Shown: piece by piece, positions 7,281 through 15,146 of the stretch | How positions within the stretch are numbered: the first letter of the stretch is position 1 | How the letters are laid out: every line of letters starts with the position of its first letter | NCBI RefSeq assembly: GCF_003634015.1 | Contig: NZ_RBII01000001.1 | Location: forward strand, 930,001-994,000 | Source of the DNA: Litorimonas taeanensis | Lineage (GTDB): Bacteria; Pseudomonadota; Alphaproteobacteria; Caulobacterales; Maricaulaceae | Direction: 5' to 3' | Length of the DNA stretch: 64,000 nucleotides | Notes under the pieces: model-generated | Databases searched by the model: none | Seen by the model: the letters and a program-made list of their open reading frames with translations, nothing else | Told to the model about the DNA's origin: nothing | Position numbers and translations under genes: made by a program

Positions 7281-9065
7281 CTAAGCCTTATTCTCGACGA
7301 CTCGAAGCGTTTCCGAGTTTTGCAAATCAATAATAGCACCTGATAAGAATTTTTCTTTTACGCGTGCACGCGACAATTTCCCAGAACTTGTTACAATCAT
7401 GGTAGACTTCGGTACAAGCTGAAGCCTTACAGGTACGCCCACTTCGAGGCGTATAGCGGCTGTCACAGCCTTAAATATCTCTTCTAACAAGGCCTCATCA
7501 CGTGTCCGGCACTCCAAAAGAAGCATAATTTGCTTTTCATCGCCTGCCCCTCCGATTGAGAACGCACAGGCTCTGCCGCAGCGGTGAGGTGCAGCGGCTT
7601 GTGCGGCCCATTCAATATCTTGGGGCCAAATATTACGGCCATGCCAAAGAATGAGGTCTTTTGACCGTCCTGTCACAACGATTTGTTCATCAAGCCAGTA
7701 GCCTAAATCCCCTGTATCTAGCCAGCCATCAGCCGTAAATGCAGCTTCTGTTGCCTGAGAGTTTCGGAAATAACCAGGAGAGACGCTCGGCCCCTTCAAG
7801 CAAATTCTACCCACCTTACCCGGCTGAAGAACATTATTATCAAAGTCTCTTACTTCCATTTCGTGATCTGGAAGCACGGGGCCACAGGCAACAAATGTAC
7901 GTCTGGCCGAAGATGGAGTAAGTTCAGAGGCTGTAACCGCCTCAGATGTACGCTCATAACGATCCATATCAATCGTATGTTTCTTTAACCCTTGGCCTAA
8001 AGGTGCGAAACTGGCAGCCAATGTTGTTTCAGCCAAGCCATAACTCGGTGTAAAAGCTCCTTTAGAAAAGCCCATCTCTTCAAACAGCTCTTGAAACTCA
8101 GTCAATGGTTCAGGCCTTACCATATCGCCACCGATACCAGCTGCGCGCCAGCTCGATAAATCAAGTTCTCTGTCTTCACGCCAACGACGGACACACAATT
8201 CATAGCCAAATGTCGGACTGTATGACAACGTCCCTTTGTGGTCACTAATCAACTGCAACCATGTAATTGGGCGACGTGTAAAATCATTCGGGTCTATATA
8301 GTCGACGGTCATTTGACTCATCATTGGTGCGATTAGAAAGCCAATCAGGCCCATATCATGATAGAGTGGTAGCCAACTCGTACACCGATCATTTTCTCCC
8401 ACTTTCATGCCATATTCAGTGATAGCCAGACAGTTAGCCGTAACCGAGCCTTGCGTCCCTATAATGCCCTTTGGTGAGCTAGAACTTCCTGAGCTGTATT
8501 GAATATAACACAAGTCATCTTTTTCAAATGGACGTAACTTATCGCCCTTTGGCAAATCATTCACGGCTTCAAACGTAATCACAGGAATCGCCTGATCATT
8601 TAACGCCGAGCTCATAATCGCTTCCATAGATTCTGGAGCGAACAGGGCGTAGAAGTCACCAGTATCAGCCATACGCTCTAATTGGCGCTCATAGCTACCG
8701 CGCCCGCCCAAAGTTACAGGAAGCGGAAGCGGCGCAGGAATCAGACCTGCATATTGGCAAGCAAAGAAAAGGACGGCAAACTCTGGCGTGGATACTGCGG
8801 CCAAACCAATACGAGAGTTCTTAGGCGCAAATTTCACCAAGCTGTACGCGACTTCGATTGCACGCTCTCGAAGTTCCGAATAAGGAAGAGCTGTCTTAAG
8901 CCCCCCTTTTCCATCGAAATAGTTGAAACCAGCCTGACTTGTGGCCGCGTAATCTAGTCCTTCACAAAGCGTATCAAAATCACTGAGACGCAACCTTTGC
9001 CCTCGAAGGGTTGGGGTTGGCGACATATCATTCGCAGCAATTTCTGAACTTTTGGAACTGGTCAT
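7281..9065 (-). CDS. acps: AMP-dependent acyl-ACP/acyl-CoA ligase of sphingolipid synthesis
   Basis: A 594-residue ANL-superfamily adenylating enzyme of the fatty-acyl-AMP ligase-like type. The AMP-binding loop is YSSGSSSSPKGI (about residues 190-201). Further motifs are SYGLAETTLA, LDTGDLGYW with the conserved Asp, and a C-terminal TSSGKLSRARVKEKF containing the catalytic Lys. It would activate a fatty acid and load it onto the ACP encoded two genes downstream, supplying the acyl group for ceramide formation. It is the first gene of the ligase-SDR-ACP-spt operon, with an upstream region of about 230 bp holding repeated sequence boxes. Ligase family is certain; the symbol follows the Caulobacter sphingolipid cluster. 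Confidence 0.8.
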   Translation of the reverse strand: MTSSKSSEIAANDMSPTPTLRGQRLRLSDFDTLCEGLDYAATSQAGFNYFDGKGGLKTALPYSELRERAIEVAYSLVKFAPKNSRIGLAAVSTPEFAVLFFACQYAGLIPAPLPLPVTLGGRGSYERQLERMADTGDFYALFAPESMEAIMSSALNDQAIPVITFEAVNDLPKGDKLRPFEKDDLCYIQYSSGSSSSPKGIIGTQGSVTANCLAITEYGMKVGENDRCTSWLPLYHDMGLIGFLIAPMMSQMTVDYIDPNDFTRRPITWLQLISDHKGTLSYSPTFGYELCVRRWREDRELDLSSWRAAGIGGDMVRPEPLTEFQELFEEMGFSKGAFTPSYGLAETTLAASFAPLGQGLKKHTIDMDRYERTSEAVTASELTPSSARRTFVACGPVLPDHEMEVRDFDNNVLQPGKVGRICLKGPSVSPGYFRNSQATEAAFTADGWLDTGDLGYWLDEQIVVTGRSKDLILWHGRNIWPQDIEWAAQAAAPHRCGRACAFSIGGAGDEKQIMLLLECRTRDEALLEEIFKAVTAAIRLEVGVPVRLQLVPKSTMIVTSSGKLSRARVKEKFLSGAIIDLQNSETLRVVENKA

Positions 9066-9094
9066 AGAGTTTTCCGTCTATAAACTTTTGACTA

Positions 9095-9194
9095 TGAGAC
9101 ACTTTCGTCTCACACCGTTAAAAAACTGTCATTAAGCCCATCATGCTTTGACGTAAACACTTACCTAACACACGGAAAAACGTGACGTTTACAC
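9095..9194. promoter_or_regulatory. Candidate operator region upstream of the sphingolipid synthesis operon
   Basis: The 227-bp gap before the ligase gene contains TGACGTAAACAC (9149-9160) and TGACGTTTACAC (9183-9194), the same 12-mer except for a flipped AA/TT, with starts 34 bp apart. A perfect inverted repeat TGAGAC-N6-GTCTCA (9095-9112) lies 30 nt before the start codon. Spaced near-identical boxes suggest a regulator binding site. No regulator is identified. Confidence 0.35.
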
Positions 9195-9292
9195 GGTTTG
9201 TTACAAAATGTGTCGTAAATAAGGCTGAATATAAACCCAAGCCTGCAAAAGAAAAAGATGAACAATTAAAGGTGAGAATCAATAGTGCATTA

Positions 9293-9763
9293 TTACTTGT
9301 TGATATCGGGTTCCCCGGGCCAGATAACAATCCGGTGGTGAATTTCATCCTCATCAACAAGCTCTTCGCTTACAACCGCGTCCTGAACACTCATACCAGA
9401 CGCATGAATTGTATCCCGCGACCCTGACACTAGATGATGATAATTAGGCAAATCTTTGCCCTCAGACACTAATCTGTAAGCACAAGTTTGAGGCATCCAA
9501 TGTAATTGGTCGACATTGTCAGGTGTAAGCGTCACACAATCTGACACACGTTCACTACGGTTAGCGTAATCTCCGCAAGCGCATGTTTCAGGGTTAAAGA
9601 GTTTGCAGGCTACATCAGTTATATAAATCGAGCCGTCATCTTCGTCTTCTAAACGTATACAACAACACTTTCCACAGCCATCACAGAGGCTCTCCCACTC
9701 TTGCGGACTAAATTCCGCCATATTTTTGGTTTTCCAAAAGGGTAATTTTGATTTAGCAATCAT
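9293..9763 (-). CDS. ycgN: YcgN family cysteine-cluster protein (UPF0260)
   Basis: A 156-residue cytosolic protein matching E. coli YcgN closely in length and motif order: PFWKTKN, WESLCDGCGKCC (about residues 25-36), a second cluster FNPETCACGDY, then MPQTCAYRL and HHLVSG. The cysteine pattern (CxxCxxCC, CxC, C) is that of Fe-S or zinc-cluster proteins annotated as YkgJ/YcgN; the biochemical function is unknown. It is divergent from the penicillin-binding protein gene with only 18 bp between the start codons, so the two promoters must overlap the opposing coding regions or be weak. Family call is secure. Confidence 0.9.
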   Translation of the reverse strand: MIAKSKLPFWKTKNMAEFSPQEWESLCDGCGKCCCIRLEDEDDGSIYITDVACKLFNPETCACGDYANRSERVSDCVTLTPDNVDQLHWMPQTCAYRLVSEGKDLPNYHHLVSGSRDTIHASGMSVQDAVVSEELVDEDEIHHRIVIWPGEPDINK

Positions 9764-9781
9764 AAAGGCCCCTTACACTAT

Positions 9782-11782
9782 ATGGAAATTATGCCAACCT
9801 ATCGCGCTGACATAGACGTTGCGAATGACAATGACCACCGCAGAAAACGTGCAATATGGATTTCCATCTTGGCGGTTTTTAGCGTTTTGCTGGCGCTTGG
9901 CTACTTTCAAGCTCGTTACTACTTACTTGATGGCCTGCCTTCCCTACCAGACAAAGCCACCATGTGGGAAATGAACTTAAAACCGAACATCACAATTCTC
10001 GATAAAGACGGGCGGGTTATTGGCCACCGCGGCCCATACATTGGCGAGCCATTAAAGCTCGACCAAATGCCCAATCACATCGCTGAAGCCTTTTTGGCGA
10101 TAGAAGATGAACGCTTTTATAATCATGCAGGTATCGACAACAAAGCTATAATGCGAGCGTTGTTAAATAACACAGCCACGGGAGAAAAGTCACAAGGCGC
10201 TTCGACTCTCACACAACAGCTTGTTAAAAACATGGTGTTATCGCCAGAAAAAACTTACCGCCGAAAAGTGCAAGAAATGCTTTTGGCGCGTGACATGGAG
10301 GCTCGTCTAAGCAAGCCCGAAATTTTAGAACTTTATCTAAACCGAATAAATCTAGGCCTGCAGGTATATGGCGTTGAAGCTGCCTCCCAAAAATATTTTG
10401 GGCATAGTGCCCGTCAACTTTCAATCTCTCAGGCTGCGCTTTTAGCAGCTTTACCTAAAGCTCCAAGCCGCTATGACCCCACAAGAAACCTAAAAGGCGC
10501 GCTTGAACGCTCTTATTTAGTCCTTAATCGTATGACCCAATTGGGCTATATTACGCCTGAAGAAGAGATTGCGGCCAGAAACTCCCCCCCTGAAATAATT
10601 GAAGACTCTAACCCTCTCTTGGAAGAAGGAAATATTGGATATGCCTTTGATTATATCACGGAACGCGCGGCAGAACTTGTCGGCAGCAAATCCCGAGACT
10701 TAATTATCAGAACAACGATTGATACAGAACGACAGTTGATCGCCCACCAAGCTGTCCACAAAGTTTTAGAAGAGCACGCAGAATCAAAAGATGTATCGGA
10801 GGCTGCTCTTGTCAGTATTGATAACAATGACGGTGCAATCAGAGTGATGATTGGTGGACGCGATTACAAAACATCAAAGTTCAATCGCGCAAGCCAAGCC
10901 CAAAGGCAGCCTGGCTCTAGTTTCAAGTCATTTGTTTACGCAGCGGCTATAGAGGACGGTTTCACCCCTGGTACGATTCGTATTGATCAACCGACAGAAA
11001 TTGCAGGATGGGAACCAGAAAACTACACACGCAGATATCGCGGTCCTATGACTTTACGTGAGGCCCTCAAACTCTCTATCAATACGATAGCCGCACAAAT
11101 TGGAGCAGAAATTGGCCCTTCTCGTGTTGTGGAGATTGGCAAACGATTCGGTATTAGAACGCCTCTAAAGGCCGAATATTCTATTGCTCTAGGCGCATCG
11201 GAAGTCAATCTACTCGAACTTACAACGGCCTATAGCGTGTTTGCGAATGAAGGCCTTCTGAACAATTCTTATCTTATATCTGAGATTACAAACACTGCAA
11301 AAAGGCAACTCTATAAACGACGCATAAGGCAGCCGAATCGTGCATATCCTGTACCCTATGCCCGACAAATGACTTCGGTTTTACGTGACGTAATAGACAC
11401 GGGAACGGGATACGGAGCAAAACTTAAATCGCATGAAGCCGCCGGCAAAACAGGTACTTCGCAAGATCACCGTGATGCATGGTTTATTGGCTTCACAAGC
11501 CAATACACAACGGGGGTATGGATGGGTAACGATGACAACTCCGCCATGAAAAAAGTCACTGGAGGATTGTTACCTGCCGACATTTGGAAGGATTATATGG
11601 AAGAGGCCCATAAAGGATTGAAAGCACGGCCTCTTAAGGCCCCAAACATTACGATAACTAACGAAGAGACTCGAAAGCAAATGGCCTTTTACCAGTCACT
11701 GGCGTCGGCATTCCAAACTGAGCGTGACATGGCCAGCGGGGCCAGAACCCCGCCATCTGGCCCGTCTACAGCCGGTAGATAA
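9782..11782 (+). CDS. Class A penicillin-binding protein (PBP1A-type glycosyltransferase/transpeptidase)
   Basis: A 666-residue bifunctional peptidoglycan synthase. After a short cytosolic tail and one membrane anchor (about residues 24-43) comes the GT51 domain (about 80-260), with FLAIEDERFYNHAG holding the catalytic Glu, GASTLTQQLVKN and RKVQEMLLA. The transpeptidase domain (about 330-620) shows the three active-site motifs: PGSSFKSF (catalytic Ser), SINT and GKTGTSQD. It polymerises and cross-links murein in the periplasm. It is shorter than E. coli PBP1a (about 850), lacking the OB insert, as in many alphaproteobacterial PBP1A paralogs. The C-terminus ends in a Pro/Ser/Gly-rich tail. An ATG at 9791 is an alternative start. 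Confidence 0.92.
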   Translation: MEIMPTYRADIDVANDNDHRRKRAIWISILAVFSVLLALGYFQARYYLLDGLPSLPDKATMWEMNLKPNITILDKDGRVIGHRGPYIGEPLKLDQMPNHIAEAFLAIEDERFYNHAGIDNKAIMRALLNNTATGEKSQGASTLTQQLVKNMVLSPEKTYRRKVQEMLLARDMEARLSKPEILELYLNRINLGLQVYGVEAASQKYFGHSARQLSISQAALLAALPKAPSRYDPTRNLKGALERSYLVLNRMTQLGYITPEEEIAARNSPPEIIEDSNPLLEEGNIGYAFDYITERAAELVGSKSRDLIIRTTIDTERQLIAHQAVHKVLEEHAESKDVSEAALVSIDNNDGAIRVMIGGRDYKTSKFNRASQAQRQPGSSFKSFVYAAAIEDGFTPGTIRIDQPTEIAGWEPENYTRRYRGPMTLREALKLSINTIAAQIGAEIGPSRVVEIGKRFGIRTPLKAEYSIALGASEVNLLELTTAYSVFANEGLLNNSYLISEITNTAKRQLYKRRIRQPNRAYPVPYARQMTSVLRDVIDTGTGYGAKLKSHEAAGKTGTSQDHRDAWFIGFTSQYTTGVWMGNDDNSAMKKVTGGLLPADIWKDYMEEAHKGLKARPLKAPNITITNEETRKQMAFYQSLASAFQTERDMASGARTPPSGPSTAGR

Positions 11783-11890
11783 TTAGTTCCTCATATACTT
11801 TAAGGCTTTCTAACGAAATCTTAATCAGAAAAATAACTTTTAATAAGGTTTTCACTGACATCCTAACTTTTCAAATGTCGGAGATGAATT

Positions 11891-12607
11891 ATGCCTTATT
11901 CTATCATGCGCATTAATCAGTTTGTCCTTTCCATCGGAGCCCTGCTCCTGTCTTCAACCTCAGCAATGTCTGCAGAGGAAAATATAAGCGATTTTAAAGA
12001 AGATGATGGCACATATGCCATTAAAGATGTGAGATCGCAGGAAGAATGTTCAGAGCTTTGTAAAAGTGATAAGAAATGTCGCGGCGCCGTGACTTACCAA
12101 GCTGATGTCACCAAACCAGAAATGGTTTGCCGCTTAAATAATGGGTTTGGCAAGAACGCTGTGTTCCCTTCCATTCCACCTGAGCCTTTAGACCTCAAAG
12201 TCGCTATTGCTGACCTTAACGCATACCGCGCTGAGTTTGGTTTAGGCGCATTAAAATTAAACACAAAGCTCAATAAAGCCTCAAAAGTACATGCTGAAGA
12301 CTTAGCAAAGGCCGGCATAATTTCTCACACAGGCACTGATGGTTCAGGCCACGGAGATCGCGTTCAACGACAGGGCTATTATTTCATGATAGCCGGAGAA
12401 AACGTAGCAACAGGCCAAAAAAGCTGGAAAAAAGTCTTTCAAGCTTGGAAAGATAGTCCGGGTCACAATGAAAACTTATTACGTGATGATGTCATCGATT
12501 TCGGAATAGCGCTCGTCTATGAACCTAAAACGACATATTCAACCTATTGGGCTATGTTGGTCGCAAGCCCAATGGAGGAGCAAAGCTTTGCAACGGGTGT
12601 GAACTAG
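11891..12607 (+). CDS. Secreted PAN/apple-like plus CAP (SCP/PR1) domain protein
   Basis: A 238-residue protein with a signal peptide (cleavage near SAMSA, residue 28). A short PAN-like domain follows (about 30-85) with Cys in EECSELCKSDKKCRG and a later Cys in VCRLN. The C-terminal CAP domain (about 95-225) has LNAYRAEFGL, the His in SKVHAEDLA, ISHTGTDGSG, IAGENVATG and DSPGHNENLLRDD. CAP proteins are extracellular or periplasmic; bacterial ones lack a common known activity. PAN domains bind protein or carbohydrate in eukaryotes. GGAG lies 8 nt before the ATG. The pairing of the two domains in a small protein is unusual. Its substrate is unknown. Confidence 0.85.
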   Translation: MPYSIMRINQFVLSIGALLLSSTSAMSAEENISDFKEDDGTYAIKDVRSQEECSELCKSDKKCRGAVTYQADVTKPEMVCRLNNGFGKNAVFPSIPPEPLDLKVAIADLNAYRAEFGLGALKLNTKLNKASKVHAEDLAKAGIISHTGTDGSGHGDRVQRQGYYFMIAGENVATGQKSWKKVFQAWKDSPGHNENLLRDDVIDFGIALVYEPKTTYSTYWAMLVASPMEEQSFATGVN

Positions 12608-12615
12608 CACACCCG
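12594..12615 (+). terminator. Stem-loop terminator overlapping the CAP gene stop codon
   Basis: CGGGTGTG (12594-12601) and CACACCCG (12608-12615) form a perfect 8-bp GC-rich stem around a 6-nt loop that contains the TAG stop. A short CTTTC follows, so the U-tract is weak. It lies between convergent genes. Confidence 0.55.
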
Positions 12616-12633
12616 CTTTCAACAACCCGAAAG

Positions 12634-13770
12634 TTAATATCCTTGATTCACAGCGAAATCATTTAGGTGATAGTTTCCGTCACCCAGTAACTCCTGTAAA
12701 ACTCGAATACGTTTTAGGAAAAGACCAATATCATATTCGTCTGTCATCCCTACACCACCATGCATTTGGACACCTTCGAGAGCTGCAAGTTTAGCCACTT
12801 GCCCAAGTTTAGACTTAGCCATTCCTGCGTATTGTAGAGCGCTTTCGTCTCCGGCATCGATAGCAGATAAAGCGCCAAAGACGGCCGAGCGACATAGCTC
12901 CAACTCAGAATACAGATGCGACACACGATGCTGCAATGCTTGGAACTCTCCAATAATTTTACCAAACTGCTTTCGTTCTTTTATATAAGCCACTGTATCA
13001 TCAAAGGCTCTAGACCCAGCACCAAGCAACTCAGCGGACAAGACCGCACGGCCAGCACCCAATACATGTTTTAAGATTTCTATTCCGTTATCAACCTCAC
13101 CGAGCAACGCATCTGCGGTTACTTCGACATCATTCAAAACCAGTCGGCCAGCGTTACGGCTATCCACCATTATCGTTCGCTCAACATCTAAATTATTGGC
13201 ATCTTTCTCGACTAAAAACAGACTTAAACCATTTTGATCCCCTTCTTCGCCGCTTGTTCTCGCTACGATTATAAGTGCATCAGCAATATGAGCATCAATC
13301 ACCATTGTTTTATGGCCAGAAATCTTAAATCCGTTACCCGAGCGCGTGGCCCTTGTCTGCGTAGCGAGCGGGTTGTGTTTAGGCCCCTCATCCAAGCCTA
13401 GCGCTACAACCGCTTCGCCACTGGCAATTTTTTCCAACCAAGACTTCGCTAAGTCTCCGCCACTATTTTTTAAGGCCGTTGCTGATAACACAGAGCTTGA
13501 AAAGAATGGTGTGGCGCTCAGATTACGCCCCATATGCTCGGCCAACAGGCCCGCCGCTTTCACACCCATATCAACGCCGCCCTGCTCCTCAGGCACTAAT
13601 ACGCCCGCGAATCCCATTTCAGCCATTTCCGACCACAGCGATTTTGAGTAGCCATTTTCATCACGCTCATCACGCAACTTACGAAGTGCGCTTACAGGTG
13701 CTTTATCCTTGAAGAAACCTTCGGCGGTTTCTGAAAGCATCTTCTCATCGTCGTTTAATAAAAGAGACAT
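12634..13770 (-). CDS. Acyl-CoA dehydrogenase (short subunit of a two-gene pair)
   Basis: A 378-residue FAD-dependent acyl-CoA dehydrogenase. The N-terminal helical domain (1-120), middle beta domain (about 121-220) and C-terminal helical domain (about 225-378) are all recognisable; RKQFGKIIGEFQALQHR and GVQMHGGVGMTDEYDIGLFLKR are typical C-terminal blocks. It is 3 nt from the upstream dehydrogenase gene, so the two form an operon. Such adjacent long/short pairs in actinobacteria and alphaproteobacteria often form alpha2beta2 heterotetramers acting on steroid or branched side-chain CoA thioesters. The usual catalytic Glu position is not certain from the sequence, and in heteromers one subunit may lack it. 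Substrate unknown. Confidence 0.85.
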   Translation of the reverse strand: MSLLLNDDEKMLSETAEGFFKDKAPVSALRKLRDERDENGYSKSLWSEMAEMGFAGVLVPEEQGGVDMGVKAAGLLAEHMGRNLSATPFFSSSVLSATALKNSGGDLAKSWLEKIASGEAVVALGLDEGPKHNPLATQTRATRSGNGFKISGHKTMVIDAHIADALIIVARTSGEEGDQNGLSLFLVEKDANNLDVERTIMVDSRNAGRLVLNDVEVTADALLGEVDNGIEILKHVLGAGRAVLSAELLGAGSRAFDDTVAYIKERKQFGKIIGEFQALQHRVSHLYSELELCRSAVFGALSAIDAGDESALQYAGMAKSKLGQVAKLAALEGVQMHGGVGMTDEYDIGLFLKRIRVLQELLGDGNYHLNDFAVNQGY

Positions 13771-13773
13771 TAA

Positions 13774-14952
13774 TTAAGCTCCTGGAAGCTGAAGGATATG
13801 TTTGGAAATTATATTCAGCTGCACTTCTGAAGTACCGCCTTCAATTGAGTTAGCCTTTGTTCGCAGCCATTCTCGTGGGAGTTTACCCTCGGTAGAACGC
13901 TCACCTTCCCACTCCAACCCGTCATGCCCTGCAGCATCCATCATCAACTCGTAACGACGCTTGTTTAACTCGGTACCATAATACTTTAGCATAGAACTAT
14001 CTGCCCCCAACGAGGCTCCTGCTTTTGCTTCAGCTAATTTTCGTTCCATTGTGAGTTTGAACGCCCACTCATCGATTTCGGCTTCAGCAATTTTATACCG
14101 AAGCATAGGATCTGACAGGACACCGTTTTCAAGACCAACGGATCCAGCGGCAATTTCGTGCATTGGTCGCGTTGTCCCTTCGCCCTGCCCGCCAATCATT
14201 TCACGCTCATGAGTCAAAAGGTACTTCGCAATCGTCCAGCCTTTACCTTCTTCGCCCATGAGGTTCTCTTTGGGGACCTTAACATCACTAAGGAAAGTTT
14301 CGCAGAAAGGCGATTTACCTGAAATCAAAGTAATGGGCCGAGCTTCTACGCCCTCGCTTTCCATATCGAAAAGGAGGAAAGATATACCATCATGCTTACG
14401 GCCTGTATTATCAGTCCTAACGAGACAGAAAATCCAATCCGCTTTATCGGCATAAGATGTCCAGACCTTTTGGCCGTTGACTAAATAATGATCACCTTTG
14501 TCTTCAGCCTTGGTTGCCAAAGCGGCAAGGTCTGAACCTGCATTTGGCTCAGAATACCCCTGACACCAACGAATTTCCCCGCGCGCTATTTTAGGAAGAT
14601 GTTCTTTTTTCTGTTCTTCATTCCCAAATTTTAATAGCGCCGGCCCTAGCATCCAAATACCAAAGCTAGAGAGAGGGGAACGAGCGTTTATGCGCGCCAT
14701 TTCCTTTAAGAGGATGACTTCTTCAGCTCGTGACAATCCCGCTCCACCATATTCTTTGGGCCACGTTGGAACTGTCCAACCTTTTGTGGCCATACGCTCT
14801 AGCCAGATTTTTTGAGCTTCATTCTGGAATGTCCAATTGCGTCCACCCCAACAAGCATCATCATCGGACTTCATAGGCTCTCGCATTTCTGCGGGGCAGT
14901 TTTCTGCAAGCCACTCACGGGCTTCTTGTTTGAAAGTTTCTAAATCAGGCAT
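13774..14952 (-). CDS. Acyl-CoA dehydrogenase (long subunit of a two-gene pair)
   Basis: A 392-residue acyl-CoA dehydrogenase starting MPDLETFKQEAREW. The ATG at 14952 is preferred over one at 15003 because GGGGAG stands about 9 nt before it. Visible motifs are WPKEYGGAGLSRAEE, RWCQGYSEPNAGSDLA (flavin and substrate binding), HYLVNGQKVWTSYADKADW and, near the C-terminus, RTKANSIEGGTSEVQLNI. The last resembles the FadE-type sequence of heteromeric dehydrogenases. It would oxidise an acyl-CoA to the enoyl-CoA, passing electrons to ETF. It leads the two-gene operon. Substrate class cannot be set from sequence. Confidence 0.87.
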   Translation of the reverse strand: MPDLETFKQEAREWLAENCPAEMREPMKSDDDACWGGRNWTFQNEAQKIWLERMATKGWTVPTWPKEYGGAGLSRAEEVILLKEMARINARSPLSSFGIWMLGPALLKFGNEEQKKEHLPKIARGEIRWCQGYSEPNAGSDLAALATKAEDKGDHYLVNGQKVWTSYADKADWIFCLVRTDNTGRKHDGISFLLFDMESEGVEARPITLISGKSPFCETFLSDVKVPKENLMGEEGKGWTIAKYLLTHEREMIGGQGEGTTRPMHEIAAGSVGLENGVLSDPMLRYKIAEAEIDEWAFKLTMERKLAEAKAGASLGADSSMLKYYGTELNKRRYELMMDAAGHDGLEWEGERSTEGKLPREWLRTKANSIEGGTSEVQLNIISKHILQLPGA

Positions 14953-15146
14953 TAATGCTTCTCCCCAAGCACGCGCAGTATTAATTAAAGGCACGCGTTT
15001 CATTTCTAAGTAAATGCATAGGGCGATTGTTCTGATTTGACCACTAACCGAAATTGCATAAACGCTCTAAAGTTCGCGAATGAGTAATTTATAAAGAAAC
15101 TGAGAGCCGCTTTCCAAAGGTAGCGCATTACTGGTCTCAATTATGA

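Noticed and set aside
9182-9427. 81-residue plus-strand frame across the gap and the end of the YcgN gene
   Set aside because: It runs antisense through a well-conserved gene and has no recognisable content or ribosome site.
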